From Planctomycetota bacterium (GTDB lineage Bacteria; Planctomycetota; MHYJ01; JACPRB01): DNA of 33,389 nt. Each line of letters starts with the position of its first letter. Position 1 is the stretch's first letter. The notes beneath the pieces were generated by a model. The model saw only the letters and a list, made by a program, of their open reading frames with translations, made no database searches and was not told the origin of the DNA. Shown here piece after piece: positions 18,456-26,044 of the stretch. Location: the NCBI GenBank assembly GCA_016190175.1, contig JACPRC010000166.1, positions 1 to 33,389 on the forward strand, in the 5' to 3' direction. A program made the translations under genes and the position numbers.

Positions 18456-19633
18456 GCGCCGAGGTCCTGGAGCTGAAGGACTGCGACGAGGCGGTGGAGA
18501 TCCTGCGCGTCCGTCCGTCGCGCGCAATCCGCGTCGCGCTGCTGTGCGTCCTGCTTCTCCTCGGGTGCGGCGCCGGCTGGGCCCGTGTCGCGAAGGTGGA
18601 CATCGTGGTCCGCGCGGCGGGGCGCGTCCGCCCCTCCGCAGGCCCGCTCGCGGAGGTGTGCTCGGAGGTCGGGGGACGCATCGCGGAGGCGCGGTGCGCC
18701 GAGGGCGACCGCGTCGAGCGGGGCGGTCTCCTGGCCAGGCTCGACTCGGCGAAGCTCGACGACGAGATCGAGGCGCAGGGACGCGCGATCCGGAGCGACG
18801 AGGAGGAGTGCGTCCGGCTCGACGCGCTCCTCGGGACGATCCGCGGACAGGAGGCGGCGGCGCTGGCGAGGATCGACTGCGAGGTCGAGGCGGCGGAGGC
18901 GGAGGAGAGGCTGGCGGAACTCGACGTCGCCGATGCGCGGAGGCGGGGCGATCTCCTGCGCGAACTGGTGAAGGAGGGGCTTGAGGCGGAGCAGAAACTG
19001 CGGGAGGCGGAGGGGGAACTGGCGCGGGCGAAGGTGCGGTTCGCGGCGGCGCGCGCGCGGACGGAGGCGGCGCGCGGCCAGAGGGAGATTGCGCGGAAGG
19101 ACGGCGCCGCCCGCCGCGAGGAGGCCGCGCTGCGCCTGGCGTCGAAGCGCGCCTCGGCCGAGCGGGCCCGCGAGGCGCTCCGGAACCTCGGGCGCGACCG
19201 CGAGCGGTGCGAGATCCGGGCCCCGATCTCGGGGATCGTCGTCTCGGGCCGCCCGCAGGTCGGCGACTTCGTGCATGCGGGGCGGCCGATCCTGGCGGTG
19301 GCGCCCGAGGCGGGGCTGCGCATCGAGGCCGTGGTGCCCGCGTCGGAAGTCGGGCTCCTGGGCGAAGGGATGGCGGCGCGCGCCCGGTTCGACGCGTTCG
19401 ACTACCGCGAGTACGGCTCGCTGGGCGGCCGCGTCGAGTGGATCTCCCCGGACTCGGAGACGAACGACCGCGGCGAAACGGTCTACCGCGTGCGCGTGCG
19501 CGTGGACGCGGAGGACCTCGGCGGGCGGGCCCGCCTCCGGATGGGGCTGACCGCGCAGGTGGAGATCGTCACGCGGCGGGAGTCCGTCTCGACGCTCCTC
19601 TTCAGGAAGGTGCGGGGCGAGGTGTCGTTTTGA
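18452..19633 (+). CDS. HlyD-family membrane-fusion adaptor
   Basis: 393 aa, starting in an ATGA overlap with the exporter gene. It has a short cytoplasmic N-terminus, one transmembrane helix (IRVALLCVLLLLGCGAGWA, ~34-52), a first biotinyl-lipoyl-like half (VGGRIAEARCAEGDRVERGGLLARLDS), a long Arg/Glu/Ala-rich coiled-coil hairpin (~110-250), the second lipoyl half (IRAPISGIVVSGRPQVGDFVHAGRPILAVAPE) and a beta-barrel domain. The presence of an adaptor implies a Gram-negative envelope, with the peptide carried through the periplasm, presumably with a TolC-like outer membrane partner that is not in this window. Confidence 0.92.
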   Translation: MSAEVLELKDCDEAVEILRVRPSRAIRVALLCVLLLLGCGAGWARVAKVDIVVRAAGRVRPSAGPLAEVCSEVGGRIAEARCAEGDRVERGGLLARLDSAKLDDEIEAQGRAIRSDEEECVRLDALLGTIRGQEAAALARIDCEVEAAEAEERLAELDVADARRRGDLLRELVKEGLEAEQKLREAEGELARAKVRFAAARARTEAARGQREIARKDGAARREEAALRLASKRASAERAREALRNLGRDRERCEIRAPISGIVVSGRPQVGDFVHAGRPILAVAPEAGLRIEAVVPASEVGLLGEGMAARARFDAFDYREYGSLGGRVEWISPDSETNDRGETVYRVRVRVDAEDLGGRARLRMGLTAQVEIVTRRESVSTLLFRKVRGEVSF

Positions 19634-19643
19634 GCGATAGTGT

Positions 19644-19672
19644 TTGCACCGGCGCGCCCCGGCCGCTAGGCT
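19644..19672 (+). promoter_or_regulatory. Sigma70-like promoter for the 61-aa ORF
   Basis: TTGCAC, exactly 17 bp, then TAGGCT. +1 would be near 19679, giving a leader of ~21 nt with GGGAG 6 nt before ATG 19700. Confidence 0.5.
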
Positions 19673-19699
19673 CCCGCCTCGAATTCACGGGAGACCGAC

Positions 19700-19885
19700 A
19701 TGAAGGCACGCACCGGAATGCACGCGTCCGCTTCCCTTCCCGCCACCGAGGCTTTCGCCGCTGGAGGCGCCTGGCATTCGCCCCAGGGACAGGTCGTCCG
19801 CTTCTTCGCGGATCCGGCCCTCACCCTGACCCACCCGGAAGGGATCCACAATCCGTACCTCCCGCCGCCGGGGTTGGCGTCGTAG
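19700..19885 (+). CDS. 61-aa hypothetical protein downstream of the exporter genes
   Basis: A short ORF with better start signals than expected by chance: a 17-bp-spaced -35/-10 pair upstream and GGGAG 6 nt before the ATG. The sequence begins MKARTGMHASASLPATEAF, then AAGG, and ends HNPYLPPPGLAS. The AAGG near residue 23 could be a double-glycine leader end, which would give a 38-residue Cys-free peptide, but the leader does not resemble the LKKLPLNRETI leaders nearby. Alternatively it may be a remnant of a larger protein. I do not recognise a family. It lies 66 bp after the HlyD gene and just before the hairpin cluster. Confidence 0.45.
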   Translation: MKARTGMHASASLPATEAFAAGGAWHSPQGQVVRFFADPALTLTHPEGIHNPYLPPPGLAS

Positions 19886-19919
19886 CGCCGCCCTTTTCCG
19901 CTTGAAGACGGTGATCGGG

Positions 19920-20140
19920 GCGGGCCAGCCCGCCTTGTTCACGTCGGCTTCGCCGCCGACGTGAAGCGGCGCCCTACGGGCAGCTACGCCCGCTTCCGGC
20001 GGGCTCCGCTGGACAGCCCCTCCGGCTCCGCCCGACACCCTGTCGGGCTCCGCCCTCGGCCCGCGACGCGACTGTTGCCCCATGCGGTACGCGCCGCGGG
20101 CGGATTATTCATGAAGGCTCTCGCCTTCATGAACAATCCG
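19920..20140. repeat. Cluster of five inverted repeats (REP-like)
   Basis: This gene-free stretch between the 61-aa ORF and the M50 protease gene holds, in order: GCGGGC-CA-GCCCGC (19920-19933); TTCACGTCGGC-TTCGCC-GCCGACGTGAA, a perfect 11-bp stem (19938-19965); GCCCGC-TTCCG-GCGGGC (19988-20004); GCCCGACA-CCC-TGTCGGGC (20030-20048); and an 18-bp stem with one mismatch around TCTC (20101-20140). GGCTCCGCC is also directly repeated around the fourth hairpin. No T-tracts follow. This resembles a mosaic of REP-type palindromes at the end of an operon. Confidence 0.6.
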
Positions 20141-20143
20141 GGC

Positions 20144-20149
20144 TAGACT
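20144..20149 (+). promoter_or_regulatory. -10-like TAGACT before the M50 protease gene
   Basis: TAGACT ends 8 nt before the TTG start at 20158, predicting a leaderless or nearly leaderless transcript, and sits directly after the long hairpin that ends at 20140. Confidence 0.4.
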
Positions 20150-20157
20150 CTCCCGGC

Positions 20158-21342
20158 TTGGATCTCATCCTGCTCCTGGCCCTCGGTTCGCTCCTCATCC
20201 TGGTGATGTTCGGCTGGATGCTGCGCAAGCACGCGCCGGCCGTAGCACTGGTGCCGGAGGGGCTCCGCATGGGCCCCGACACGATCGTCGCGTGGGACGG
20301 AGTCGTCGCTCTGGACTACCGGCGCCGCCAGAGCCGCGCGAGGTTCGCGGTCCATTCCGGTCAGGGAAGGCTCGACTTCACGAACGAGCAGGCGGGCGAG
20401 CCGGACCCCGAGCGGCTCAAGAACGCGATCGTCGCCGCGGCCGGGCTGTCGGCGGCCGCCGAGAAGCGCCTGCCCGGCGAGATCGTGGAGCGATGGCACC
20501 GGGAAGTCGAGGTGGTGGAGCCGGAAGAGCCCCGACGGGGAGGACGCGGCGTCAAGGCGGCGCTGGGCGCGGCGGGCATTCTGGGACTTCTCCTTCTCAA
20601 GCTCAAGAAGATCGCGTTCCTCGTCCTGGTCGGCCTCCAATGGGGCGTGAAGGCGCTCAAGCTCGCGAAGTTCGGTCCGACCGTGATCTCGATGTTCGTC
20701 ACGATCGGCGTCTACGCGCTCCTGTGGGGCTGGCTCTTCGCCGTGGGGTTCGTGGTGCTCATCTACCTGCACGAGATGGGGCACTGGGCCGTGATCCGGG
20801 CGAAGGGCCTCAAGGCGGGGGTCCCGATCTTCATCCCGTTCGTGGGGGCGCTCATCGCGCTGCGCGGCCAGATGGCGGACGCGACGGTCGAGGCCGAGAT
20901 GGCGTACGGAGGTCCCGCGGCGGGGGCGCTCGCGTCGACGGGCTGTTTCGCGCTCTGGCTCGCGACGGGCTCGTCCCTCTGGCTGGCCCTCGCCTACGTC
21001 GGCTTCTTCATGAACCTCTTCAACCTCGTGCCGATCGCGCCGCTCGACGGCGGGCGCATCGTCACGGCGATCTCGACGAAGCTGTGGATCGCCGGCATCG
21101 TCGCCGCGGGGCTCCTCTTCTTCTATACCTTCAACGTGATCCTGCTGCTCATCGTCTTCCTGGGGATCGGCCGGGCGTGGTCGCTCATGCGCGGCAAGGA
21201 GCGGCAGGCGCCGGGCTACTACGCGATGGCGCCGTCGTACCGGCTCTTCATGGGGACGGCGTACTTCGGGCTCGCGGGGTATCTCGGGTTCCTCGCGTAC
21301 CACGCGCACGAGATCCTGAAGGCGCTGCAGGGGCGCGCGTAG
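20158..21342 (+). CDS. Site-2-protease-like M50 membrane metalloprotease
   Basis: 394 aa from TTG 20158; there is no earlier usable start before the hairpin cluster. One N-terminal helix (LILLLALGSLLILVMFGWML), a cytosolic-looking domain (~25-130), then several membrane helices. The zinc site is clear: HEMGH at 205-209, followed by GLKAGVPIFIPFVGALI, and NLVPIAPLDGGRI carrying the third zinc ligand, Asp ~298. This is the M50B layout of intramembrane proteases. No PDZ domain is inserted. Substrate unknown; the neighbours offer no obvious anti-sigma partner. It converges with amrS, and the stop codons are only 6 bp apart. Confidence 0.9.
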   Translation: MDLILLLALGSLLILVMFGWMLRKHAPAVALVPEGLRMGPDTIVAWDGVVALDYRRRQSRARFAVHSGQGRLDFTNEQAGEPDPERLKNAIVAAAGLSAAAEKRLPGEIVERWHREVEVVEPEEPRRGGRGVKAALGAAGILGLLLLKLKKIAFLVLVGLQWGVKALKLAKFGPTVISMFVTIGVYALLWGWLFAVGFVVLIYLHEMGHWAVIRAKGLKAGVPIFIPFVGALIALRGQMADATVEAEMAYGGPAAGALASTGCFALWLATGSSLWLALAYVGFFMNLFNLVPIAPLDGGRIVTAISTKLWIAGIVAAGLLFFYTFNVILLLIVFLGIGRAWSLMRGKERQAPGYYAMAPSYRLFMGTAYFGLAGYLGFLAYHAHEILKALQGRA

Positions 21343-21352
21343 CGGTCGCTAC
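21339..21352. terminator. Palindrome spanning two convergent stop codons
   Basis: GTAGCG-GT-CGCTAC covers the TAG stops of both the M50 gene (plus) and amrS (minus). It may act as a bidirectional termination hairpin, but it is short and lacks T-tracts. Confidence 0.2.
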
Positions 21353-22416
21353 GAGAGCGCCACCCGCGTCCGCTCCCCGGTCGTCCCCGCGATCTCGCGC
21401 TGGAACCGGCCGGGGATCGCCGTGCCGCACTTCGGGCAGCGGCCGTCGCGCAGGAGCGCCTTCGCGACCGCGAAGCCGCGGCGACGGATCACGCACTCCC
21501 CGCAGCCGTGGCAGTACGTGTCCTCGCCCGGATGTCCCGGGACGTTTCCCATGTAGACGTACTTGAGTCCCTCCTCCATCCCGATCTCCCGGAAGCGCTC
21601 GAGGGTGCGGATCGGAGTCGAAGACAGGTGCGAGAGATCGAGGTACGGATGGAACCGCGTGACGTGCCACGGCGTGAACTCGCCGAGCTCGCTCCGGATC
21701 CACCGCGCGATCCCGTGCGCGATCTCCTCGGCGTCGTTGATCGTCGGCGTCACGTTCGTCACGCATTCGACGTGCATGCCGTACTTGTGGAGCGCGAGTT
21801 TCGTCATCTCGAGGACGGGCTCCCAGCGCGCGAGGCCGGAGATCTTCTTGTACGACTCCTTCGAGAACCCCTTGATGTCGACGCGCCACGCGGAGAGGTA
21901 CGGGCCGATGAGCTCCATGTGCTCCGGCGTCGCGTATCCGTTCGTCATGTACGCGCTGTAGACGCCGAGCTTCTTCGCCTCGATCATCGCTTCGAGCGTG
22001 TGCTCGATCCAGATCGTCGGATCGTTGTAGGTCCAGCCGATCCCTTCGCAGCCGAGCCGTCGCGCGAGATGCGCGCTCTCCTTCGGGTCGAGCTTCTCGA
22101 GGTTCTCGCCGAACTTGTCGGGCTCGTCGTGCGAGATCTCCCAGTTCTGGCATCCGGGGCAGTGGAAGTTGCAGCCGCGCGTGCCCATCGAGAGGATGCG
22201 CGTGCCGGGGTAGAAGTGGTAGAGGGGTTTCTTCTCGATCGGATCGACGCACGCGGACGACGTGAGGCCGTAGAGGAGCGTGGTGAGGGTCCCGCCCTCG
22301 TTCAGGCGCGTGCGGCACGCCCCGCGGTCCCCGGGGGCGATGACGCACCGCACGGCGCAGACGTTTCAGCGGACCTTGCCGTCGCGCAGCTTCTCGTAGA
22401 GGAGGCTCTCTTTCAC
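21349..22416 (-). CDS. amrS: AmmeMemoRadiSam radical SAM enzyme AmrS, candidate selenoprotein
   Basis: The track calls only 334 aa from an internal GTG, because an in-frame TGA at 22366-22368 cuts the N-terminus. Reading through gives MKESLLYEKLRDGKVR, Sec, NVCAVRCVIAPGDRG. AmrS family proteins have VRCxxCxxxC here, so the TGA replaces the first of these Cys (residue 17 of 355). I prefer GTG 22416, since it lies 7 nt after a TATAAT; ATG 22425 overlaps that box. The radical SAM cluster is GCNFHCPGC, followed by a TIM-barrel body, and the C-terminal CHGCGEC...CPKCGTAIPG is a second Cys-rich module typical of AmrS. The family belongs to the AMMECR1/Memo/radical SAM set of unknown function; neither partner is in the window. 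Confidence 0.88.
22318..22339 (-). promoter_or_regulatory. SECIS-like hairpin candidate in amrS
   Basis: On the coding strand CGCCCC pairs with GGGGCG, followed by three inner pairs (CGG/CCG, one bulged C) and a GGA loop. The loop begins 36 nt after the TGA, at the far edge of the usual range. In DNA this GC-rich such hairpins arise by chance, and a second, nearer candidate exists (TGCGCC-GTGC-GGTGCG, loop 13 nt after the TGA). Confidence 0.3.
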
Positions 22417-22423
22417 GGGGGCC

Positions 22424-22429
22424 ATTATA
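22424..22429 (-). promoter_or_regulatory. -10 box TATAAT for amrS
   Basis: TATAAT is embedded in TATAATG, so ATG 22425 cannot be in a transcript starting from it; +1 would fall beside GTG 22416, making the mRNA leaderless. Confidence 0.5.
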
Positions 22430-22463
22430 CCCGATTTCGCGTGAGATGCGGCGCGACGGGACG

Positions 22464-22469
22464 TACACT
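22464..22469 (+). promoter_or_regulatory. -10-like TACACT before the aldehyde-oxidase-like operon
   Basis: TACACT ends 7 nt before ATG 22477, the same spacing as the TATAAT boxes of other genes here, again predicting a leaderless start. Confidence 0.35.
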
Positions 22470-22476
22470 GGCGGCC

Positions 22477-24654
22477 ATGTCCGGAGAGGGAATCACCCGC
22501 CGCGGCTTCCTCAAGGCGGCGGGCGCGGCGGGGGGCGCCATCGCCGGCCGCGACCTCGTCGGCGGCGCGCAGGCCCCCGCCGGCGCGCCGGTCCTCGGAC
22601 CCGACAAGGTCGCCTTCACGATCAAGGTGAACGGCAAGCCGTGCGACCTCAACGTCGAGCCCCGCACGACCCTCCTCAACGCGCTCCGCAATCACCTGGA
22701 CGTCACGGGGCCGAAGGAGGGATGCGGCCACGGCGCGTGCGGCGCGTGCACCGTCTGGCTGGACGGGAAGCCCGTCCTCGCCTGTCTCATGCTCGCGATC
22801 GACGCCGCGGGCCGCGAGGTCACGACGGTCGAGGGACTCTCCCAAAAGGGGCCCGACCCGCTCCAGGCGAAACTCGTCGAGCACGAGGGGCTGCAGTGCG
22901 GGTTCTGCGTCCCGGGCTTCGTCATGTCGATCAAGGCGTGCCTGCGGGACAACCCGAAAGCGACGCCCGACGAAGTGAAGCGCTCCTGTGCGGGCCATGT
23001 CTGCCGTTGCGCCGCGTATCCCGGCATGTTCGAGGCCGCGGCGGCGGTCGTGAAAGGCGAGGCGCCCGAGCCGGACGTGACGAAGCTCTCGGGCTCCGAG
23101 CTCAGGAGATACGTCGAGGAGAAGGGCCTGCCGCGCCTCGACGGCGCCGACAAGGTGACGGGCCGCGCGAAGTACGCCGCCGACGTGAAGCTCCCCGGGA
23201 TGCTGCACGCCCGTGTCTTCGCCTCGCCGTTCGCGAACGCGACCGTCGAGGGTGAACCGGACGTCGCGGCTGCGCGCAAGGTGCCGGGCGTGCGGCACGT
23301 CGAGGTCTTGACCCGGTCACCGAAGATCGGCGAACCCGTCGCGATCGCCGTCGCCGAGGACCCGCAGGCGGCGGACGAGGCGCTCGCGGCGCTCGGGCTG
23401 AAGCTGCGGCCGGGCGAGGTCCAGACCGATCCGCACGAGGCCTTCCGCCGGGGAGCCGTGAAGGAGGACCAGAAGTCCGAGTCGATTCGGAAGGCGATCG
23501 AGTCGGCGGCCGCGTCCGCCTCGAACACGTATTCAGTAAATATGGTTCAGCATTCGGCGCTGGAGCCGCACGGCTGCGCCGCGCAATGGAAAGACGACTC
23601 GCTCACCGTCTACGAGTCCACGCAGCACGTGTGGGGCGTCCACCGGGCGATCTCGGCGGCCACGAAGCTCGGGCAGAACAAGGTCCGCGTCCTGTGCGAG
23701 CACATGGGCGGGGGCTTCGGCGCCAAGATCGGCCCGTGGAACTTCACGCCCCGCGTCGTCGGCCTGGCGAAGGAGCTGGGCGCGCCGGTGAAGTGCATGA
23801 ACACCCGCGCCGGCGAGCTCCTCGGCGGCGGCGGGCGTATCCCCCAGGTCGTCGAGGTTCGCGTCGGCGCGGAGAAGGACGGCACCCTCGTCGGCGAATG
23901 GCGGAAGTCGTTCCCGCTCCGGATGGGACCCTACTGGTACAAGATGCCGTCGGCATGCGACCAGGTGCAGGGGAGGACCGACGGCGCCGGATGGGCCCCC
24001 GCGCTCCGCGCCCCCGGCGCGCCCCCCGCCCAGTTCGTGGCCGAGTCGATCATGGACGACCTGGCCGCGAAGCTCGGCATGGACCCGCTGGAGCTGCGGA
24101 TCAAGAACCGGCCGGAGCTCAAGCGCTGGTTCGACGAGGGAGCGAAACGGATCGGCTGGGAGCGCCGCCGGACGAAGCCATCCGGCGATCCGGTCGTCCG
24201 CGGGATCGGCGTCGGATGCGGGGAGTTCGCGGGCGCGAGCGGGTGCGACTTCATCGAAGTCGAGGTGGACCGCCGCACCGGACTCGTGCGCGTCGTCAAG
24301 GTCGTCGTCGTGTTCGAGGGCGGGTTCCTGAACCGGCGCGCCGTGCTGAACCAGGTCCGGGGCGGCACGATCATGGCGCTCTCGTGGGCGCTTCTCGAGG
24401 AGCGGGTCCTCGATCCGCGCACGGGCGCGATGATGAACCCGAACTTCGAGTTCTACAAGATCGCGGGACCGCTCGACGTGCCGGAGATCGAGGTCGTGCT
24501 CCTGGGGCGCGCCGGGAAATCGGGCGGCGTCGGCGAGGCGCCGGTCGTGCCGGTCGCGGGGGCGCTTTCGAATGCGATCTTCAACGCGCTGGGCGTGCGC
24601 GCGGCCCGGATGCCGTTCACGCCGCGGAACGTGCTCGAGGCGATCGGAGGATAG
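22477..24654 (+). CDS. Tat-exported 2Fe-2S/Mo fusion subunit of a xanthine dehydrogenase-family enzyme
   Basis: 725 aa. A Tat signal (TRRGFLKAAGAAGGAIAG) is followed by the [2Fe-2S] domains: CGHGACGACTVWLDGKPVLAC, then QCGFCVPGF and CAGHVCRCAAYPGMF (to ~200). The molybdopterin part then runs from GLPRLDGADKVTGRAKYAAD through GGGFGAK and RAPGAPPAQF to the C-terminal GVGEAP, whose Glu is the catalytic base of the family. Between GIGVGCGEFAG and ASGCDFIEVEVD, however, the usual central segment of ~150 residues with the GTQDIGxG loop is absent; it is found in the next ORF. The long track ORF upstream of 22477 is an artefact. First gene of a three-gene operon; the product is probably a periplasmic aldehyde oxidase-like enzyme of unknown substrate. 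Confidence 0.88.
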   Translation: MSGEGITRRGFLKAAGAAGGAIAGRDLVGGAQAPAGAPVLGPDKVAFTIKVNGKPCDLNVEPRTTLLNALRNHLDVTGPKEGCGHGACGACTVWLDGKPVLACLMLAIDAAGREVTTVEGLSQKGPDPLQAKLVEHEGLQCGFCVPGFVMSIKACLRDNPKATPDEVKRSCAGHVCRCAAYPGMFEAAAAVVKGEAPEPDVTKLSGSELRRYVEEKGLPRLDGADKVTGRAKYAADVKLPGMLHARVFASPFANATVEGEPDVAAARKVPGVRHVEVLTRSPKIGEPVAIAVAEDPQAADEALAALGLKLRPGEVQTDPHEAFRRGAVKEDQKSESIRKAIESAAASASNTYSVNMVQHSALEPHGCAAQWKDDSLTVYESTQHVWGVHRAISAATKLGQNKVRVLCEHMGGGFGAKIGPWNFTPRVVGLAKELGAPVKCMNTRAGELLGGGGRIPQVVEVRVGAEKDGTLVGEWRKSFPLRMGPYWYKMPSACDQVQGRTDGAGWAPALRAPGAPPAQFVAESIMDDLAAKLGMDPLELRIKNRPELKRWFDEGAKRIGWERRRTKPSGDPVVRGIGVGCGEFAGASGCDFIEVEVDRRTGLVRVVKVVVVFEGGFLNRRAVLNQVRGGTIMALSWALLEERVLDPRTGAMMNPNFEFYKIAGPLDVPEIEVVLLGRAGKSGGVGEAPVVPVAGALSNAIFNALGVRAARMPFTPRNVLEAIGG

Positions 24655-24656
24655 CA

Positions 24657-25144
24657 TGGCGCAGATCCGCATCCATCGGGACGGGACGGTCGAGGCGCTC
24701 TGCGGGACGCAGGACATCGGGGGCGGCGCGCGCACGGCGGTCCTGATCCTGGCCTCGCGCGCGTTCGAATGGCTGCCCCTGTCGAAGATCGTCGTCCGCA
24801 TCGGCGACAGCGACTTCGGCGCGTCGGGTGCGAGCGCGGGGAGTTCCACGACGGGCGGCGTGACGCAGGAATTCCGCAAGGCCTCCGAGGCGGTGAAGGC
24901 GAAGTTCTTCGGGGAGATCGCGCCGAGGCTCAAGGCCGGCGCCGGCGATCTCGAGATCCGCGAGGGCGGCCGCGTCGGCGTCAAGGGACAGGAGAGGTCG
25001 ATCGCGTGGGACGAGGCGTGCTCGCTCCTGCGCGACACGGTGCTCGGTCACGCGCCGACGATCGTGGAGCCCGAAGCGCAGTGGGCGTTCGTGCACGAGG
25101 ACGGGACGGTCGAGCAGGCGACGGAGGAGACTCACCCCGCATGA
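24657..25144 (+). CDS. Displaced central segment of the Mo-binding subunit
   Basis: 162 aa that match only the middle of a xanthine dehydrogenase-family Mo subunit: IRIHRDGTVEALCGTQDIGG carries the cofactor-binding GTQDIGGG loop, then VVRIGDSDFGASGASAGSST (normally GDTxxPPGPGSGGSTT) and a helical part ending in RSIAWDEACSLL. In normal enzymes this lies between the two parts fused in the preceding ORF. It starts 2 bp after that ORF's TAG and overlaps the FAD-subunit start by ATGA, so all three are translated together. It lacks a signal peptide, so export would need hitch-hiking on the Tat-bearing partner. It may assemble in trans to complete the Mo site. Confidence 0.82.
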
Positions 25145-26025
25145 TGCGCTTCGAGTACGTCACGCCGAAGACAGTCGAGGAGGCGCTGAAGCACCTGCCG
25201 GAGGGGCGCCCCAAGGCGGGCGGGACCGAACTCCTCCCGATGATCCAGGATCGGCTCATCGCGCCGAAGCGTCTCGTGAATCTCCTCGGTCTCGACTTGC
25301 GGGCGATCGAAACCGGCGCGACGCTGAAGGTGGGCGCGCTGGCGACGCTCGCCGAGGTCGCCGCCCATCCGAAGATCCGCGACGGGTACGCGGCGCTCGC
25401 GCAGGCGGCGGGGGAGGCCGCGACGCCGCAGGTCCGCAACATGGGCACGGTCGGGGGCAACCTCTGCCAGCGCCCGCGCTGCTGGTATTTCCGGAGCGAC
25501 CAGTTCCGGTGCCTGCGCAAAGGCGCGACGACCTGCCCGGCGATGGAAGGCGACAACCGATATCACGCGATCCTCGGCAACACCGCGTGCGCGGCGGTGC
25601 ATCCTTCGAATCTGGCCCCGGCGCTTATCGTGCTCGGCGGCACCGTGCACGTCGTCGGACCGAAAGGCGCGCGCGCCGTCCCGGCCGCGCGCTTCTTCGA
25701 CGTCGGGGACGACGTGACGCGCGAGACGACGCTGGAGCCCGGCGAGATCGTGACGGGGATCGAGGCCCCGCCCGGCGCGAAGAGCGTCTACCTCGAACTG
25801 CGCGAGCGGCAGTCGTTCGACTGGCCGCTCGTGTCGGTGGCGGCGGCGAAGAGGGACGGCACGATCCACATGGCCCTGGGCGGCGTGGCGCCGCGGCCGG
25901 TGGCCGTGGCGGACATGGGGCCCGACGAGGTCCTCAAGACGGCGCGTCCTCTCAAGCACAACGCCTACAAGGTCAAGCTCGCGCGCGTGCTCATGGAGCG
26001 GGCGATCGAGTCGCTGGGAAGATGA
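25141..26025 (+). CDS. FAD/4Fe-4S subunit of a PaoB/CoxM-like molybdenum hydroxylase
   Basis: 294 aa in an ATGA overlap with the previous ORF. FAD-binding motifs KAGGTELLPM (~31) and NMGTVGGNLCQRPRCWYFR are present, and the region RCWYFR, FRCLRKG, TTCPAMEGDNRYHAILGN and CAAVHPSNLAPAL supplies four Cys like the extra [4Fe-4S] cluster of the PaoB/YagS type. The C-terminal CoxM/CutM domain is complete. Family knowledge: it passes electrons from the Mo and Fe-S centres to an acceptor. It has no signal peptide and is probably co-exported with the Tat-bearing first subunit, as in E. coli PaoABC. Confidence 0.9.
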   Translation: MMRFEYVTPKTVEEALKHLPEGRPKAGGTELLPMIQDRLIAPKRLVNLLGLDLRAIETGATLKVGALATLAEVAAHPKIRDGYAALAQAAGEAATPQVRNMGTVGGNLCQRPRCWYFRSDQFRCLRKGATTCPAMEGDNRYHAILGNTACAAVHPSNLAPALIVLGGTVHVVGPKGARAVPAARFFDVGDDVTRETTLEPGEIVTGIEAPPGAKSVYLELRERQSFDWPLVSVAAAKRDGTIHMALGGVAPRPVAVADMGPDEVLKTARPLKHNAYKVKLARVLMERAIESLGR

Positions 26026-26044
26026 GTCGCCGGCCGCAGTGCCG

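Noticed and set aside
16245-18527. 760-aa minus-strand ORF opposite the exporter gene
   Set aside because: Shadow of the C39/ABC exporter; composition is antisense-like.
19920-20140. CRISPR array or attachment site
   Set aside because: The repeats are different inverted repeats, not regularly spaced direct repeats, and no integrase or tRNA is adjacent.
20158-20160. An ATG start for the M50 gene at 20203 or later
   Set aside because: A later start would remove the first membrane helix; the TTG with the TAGACT box 8 nt upstream fits better.
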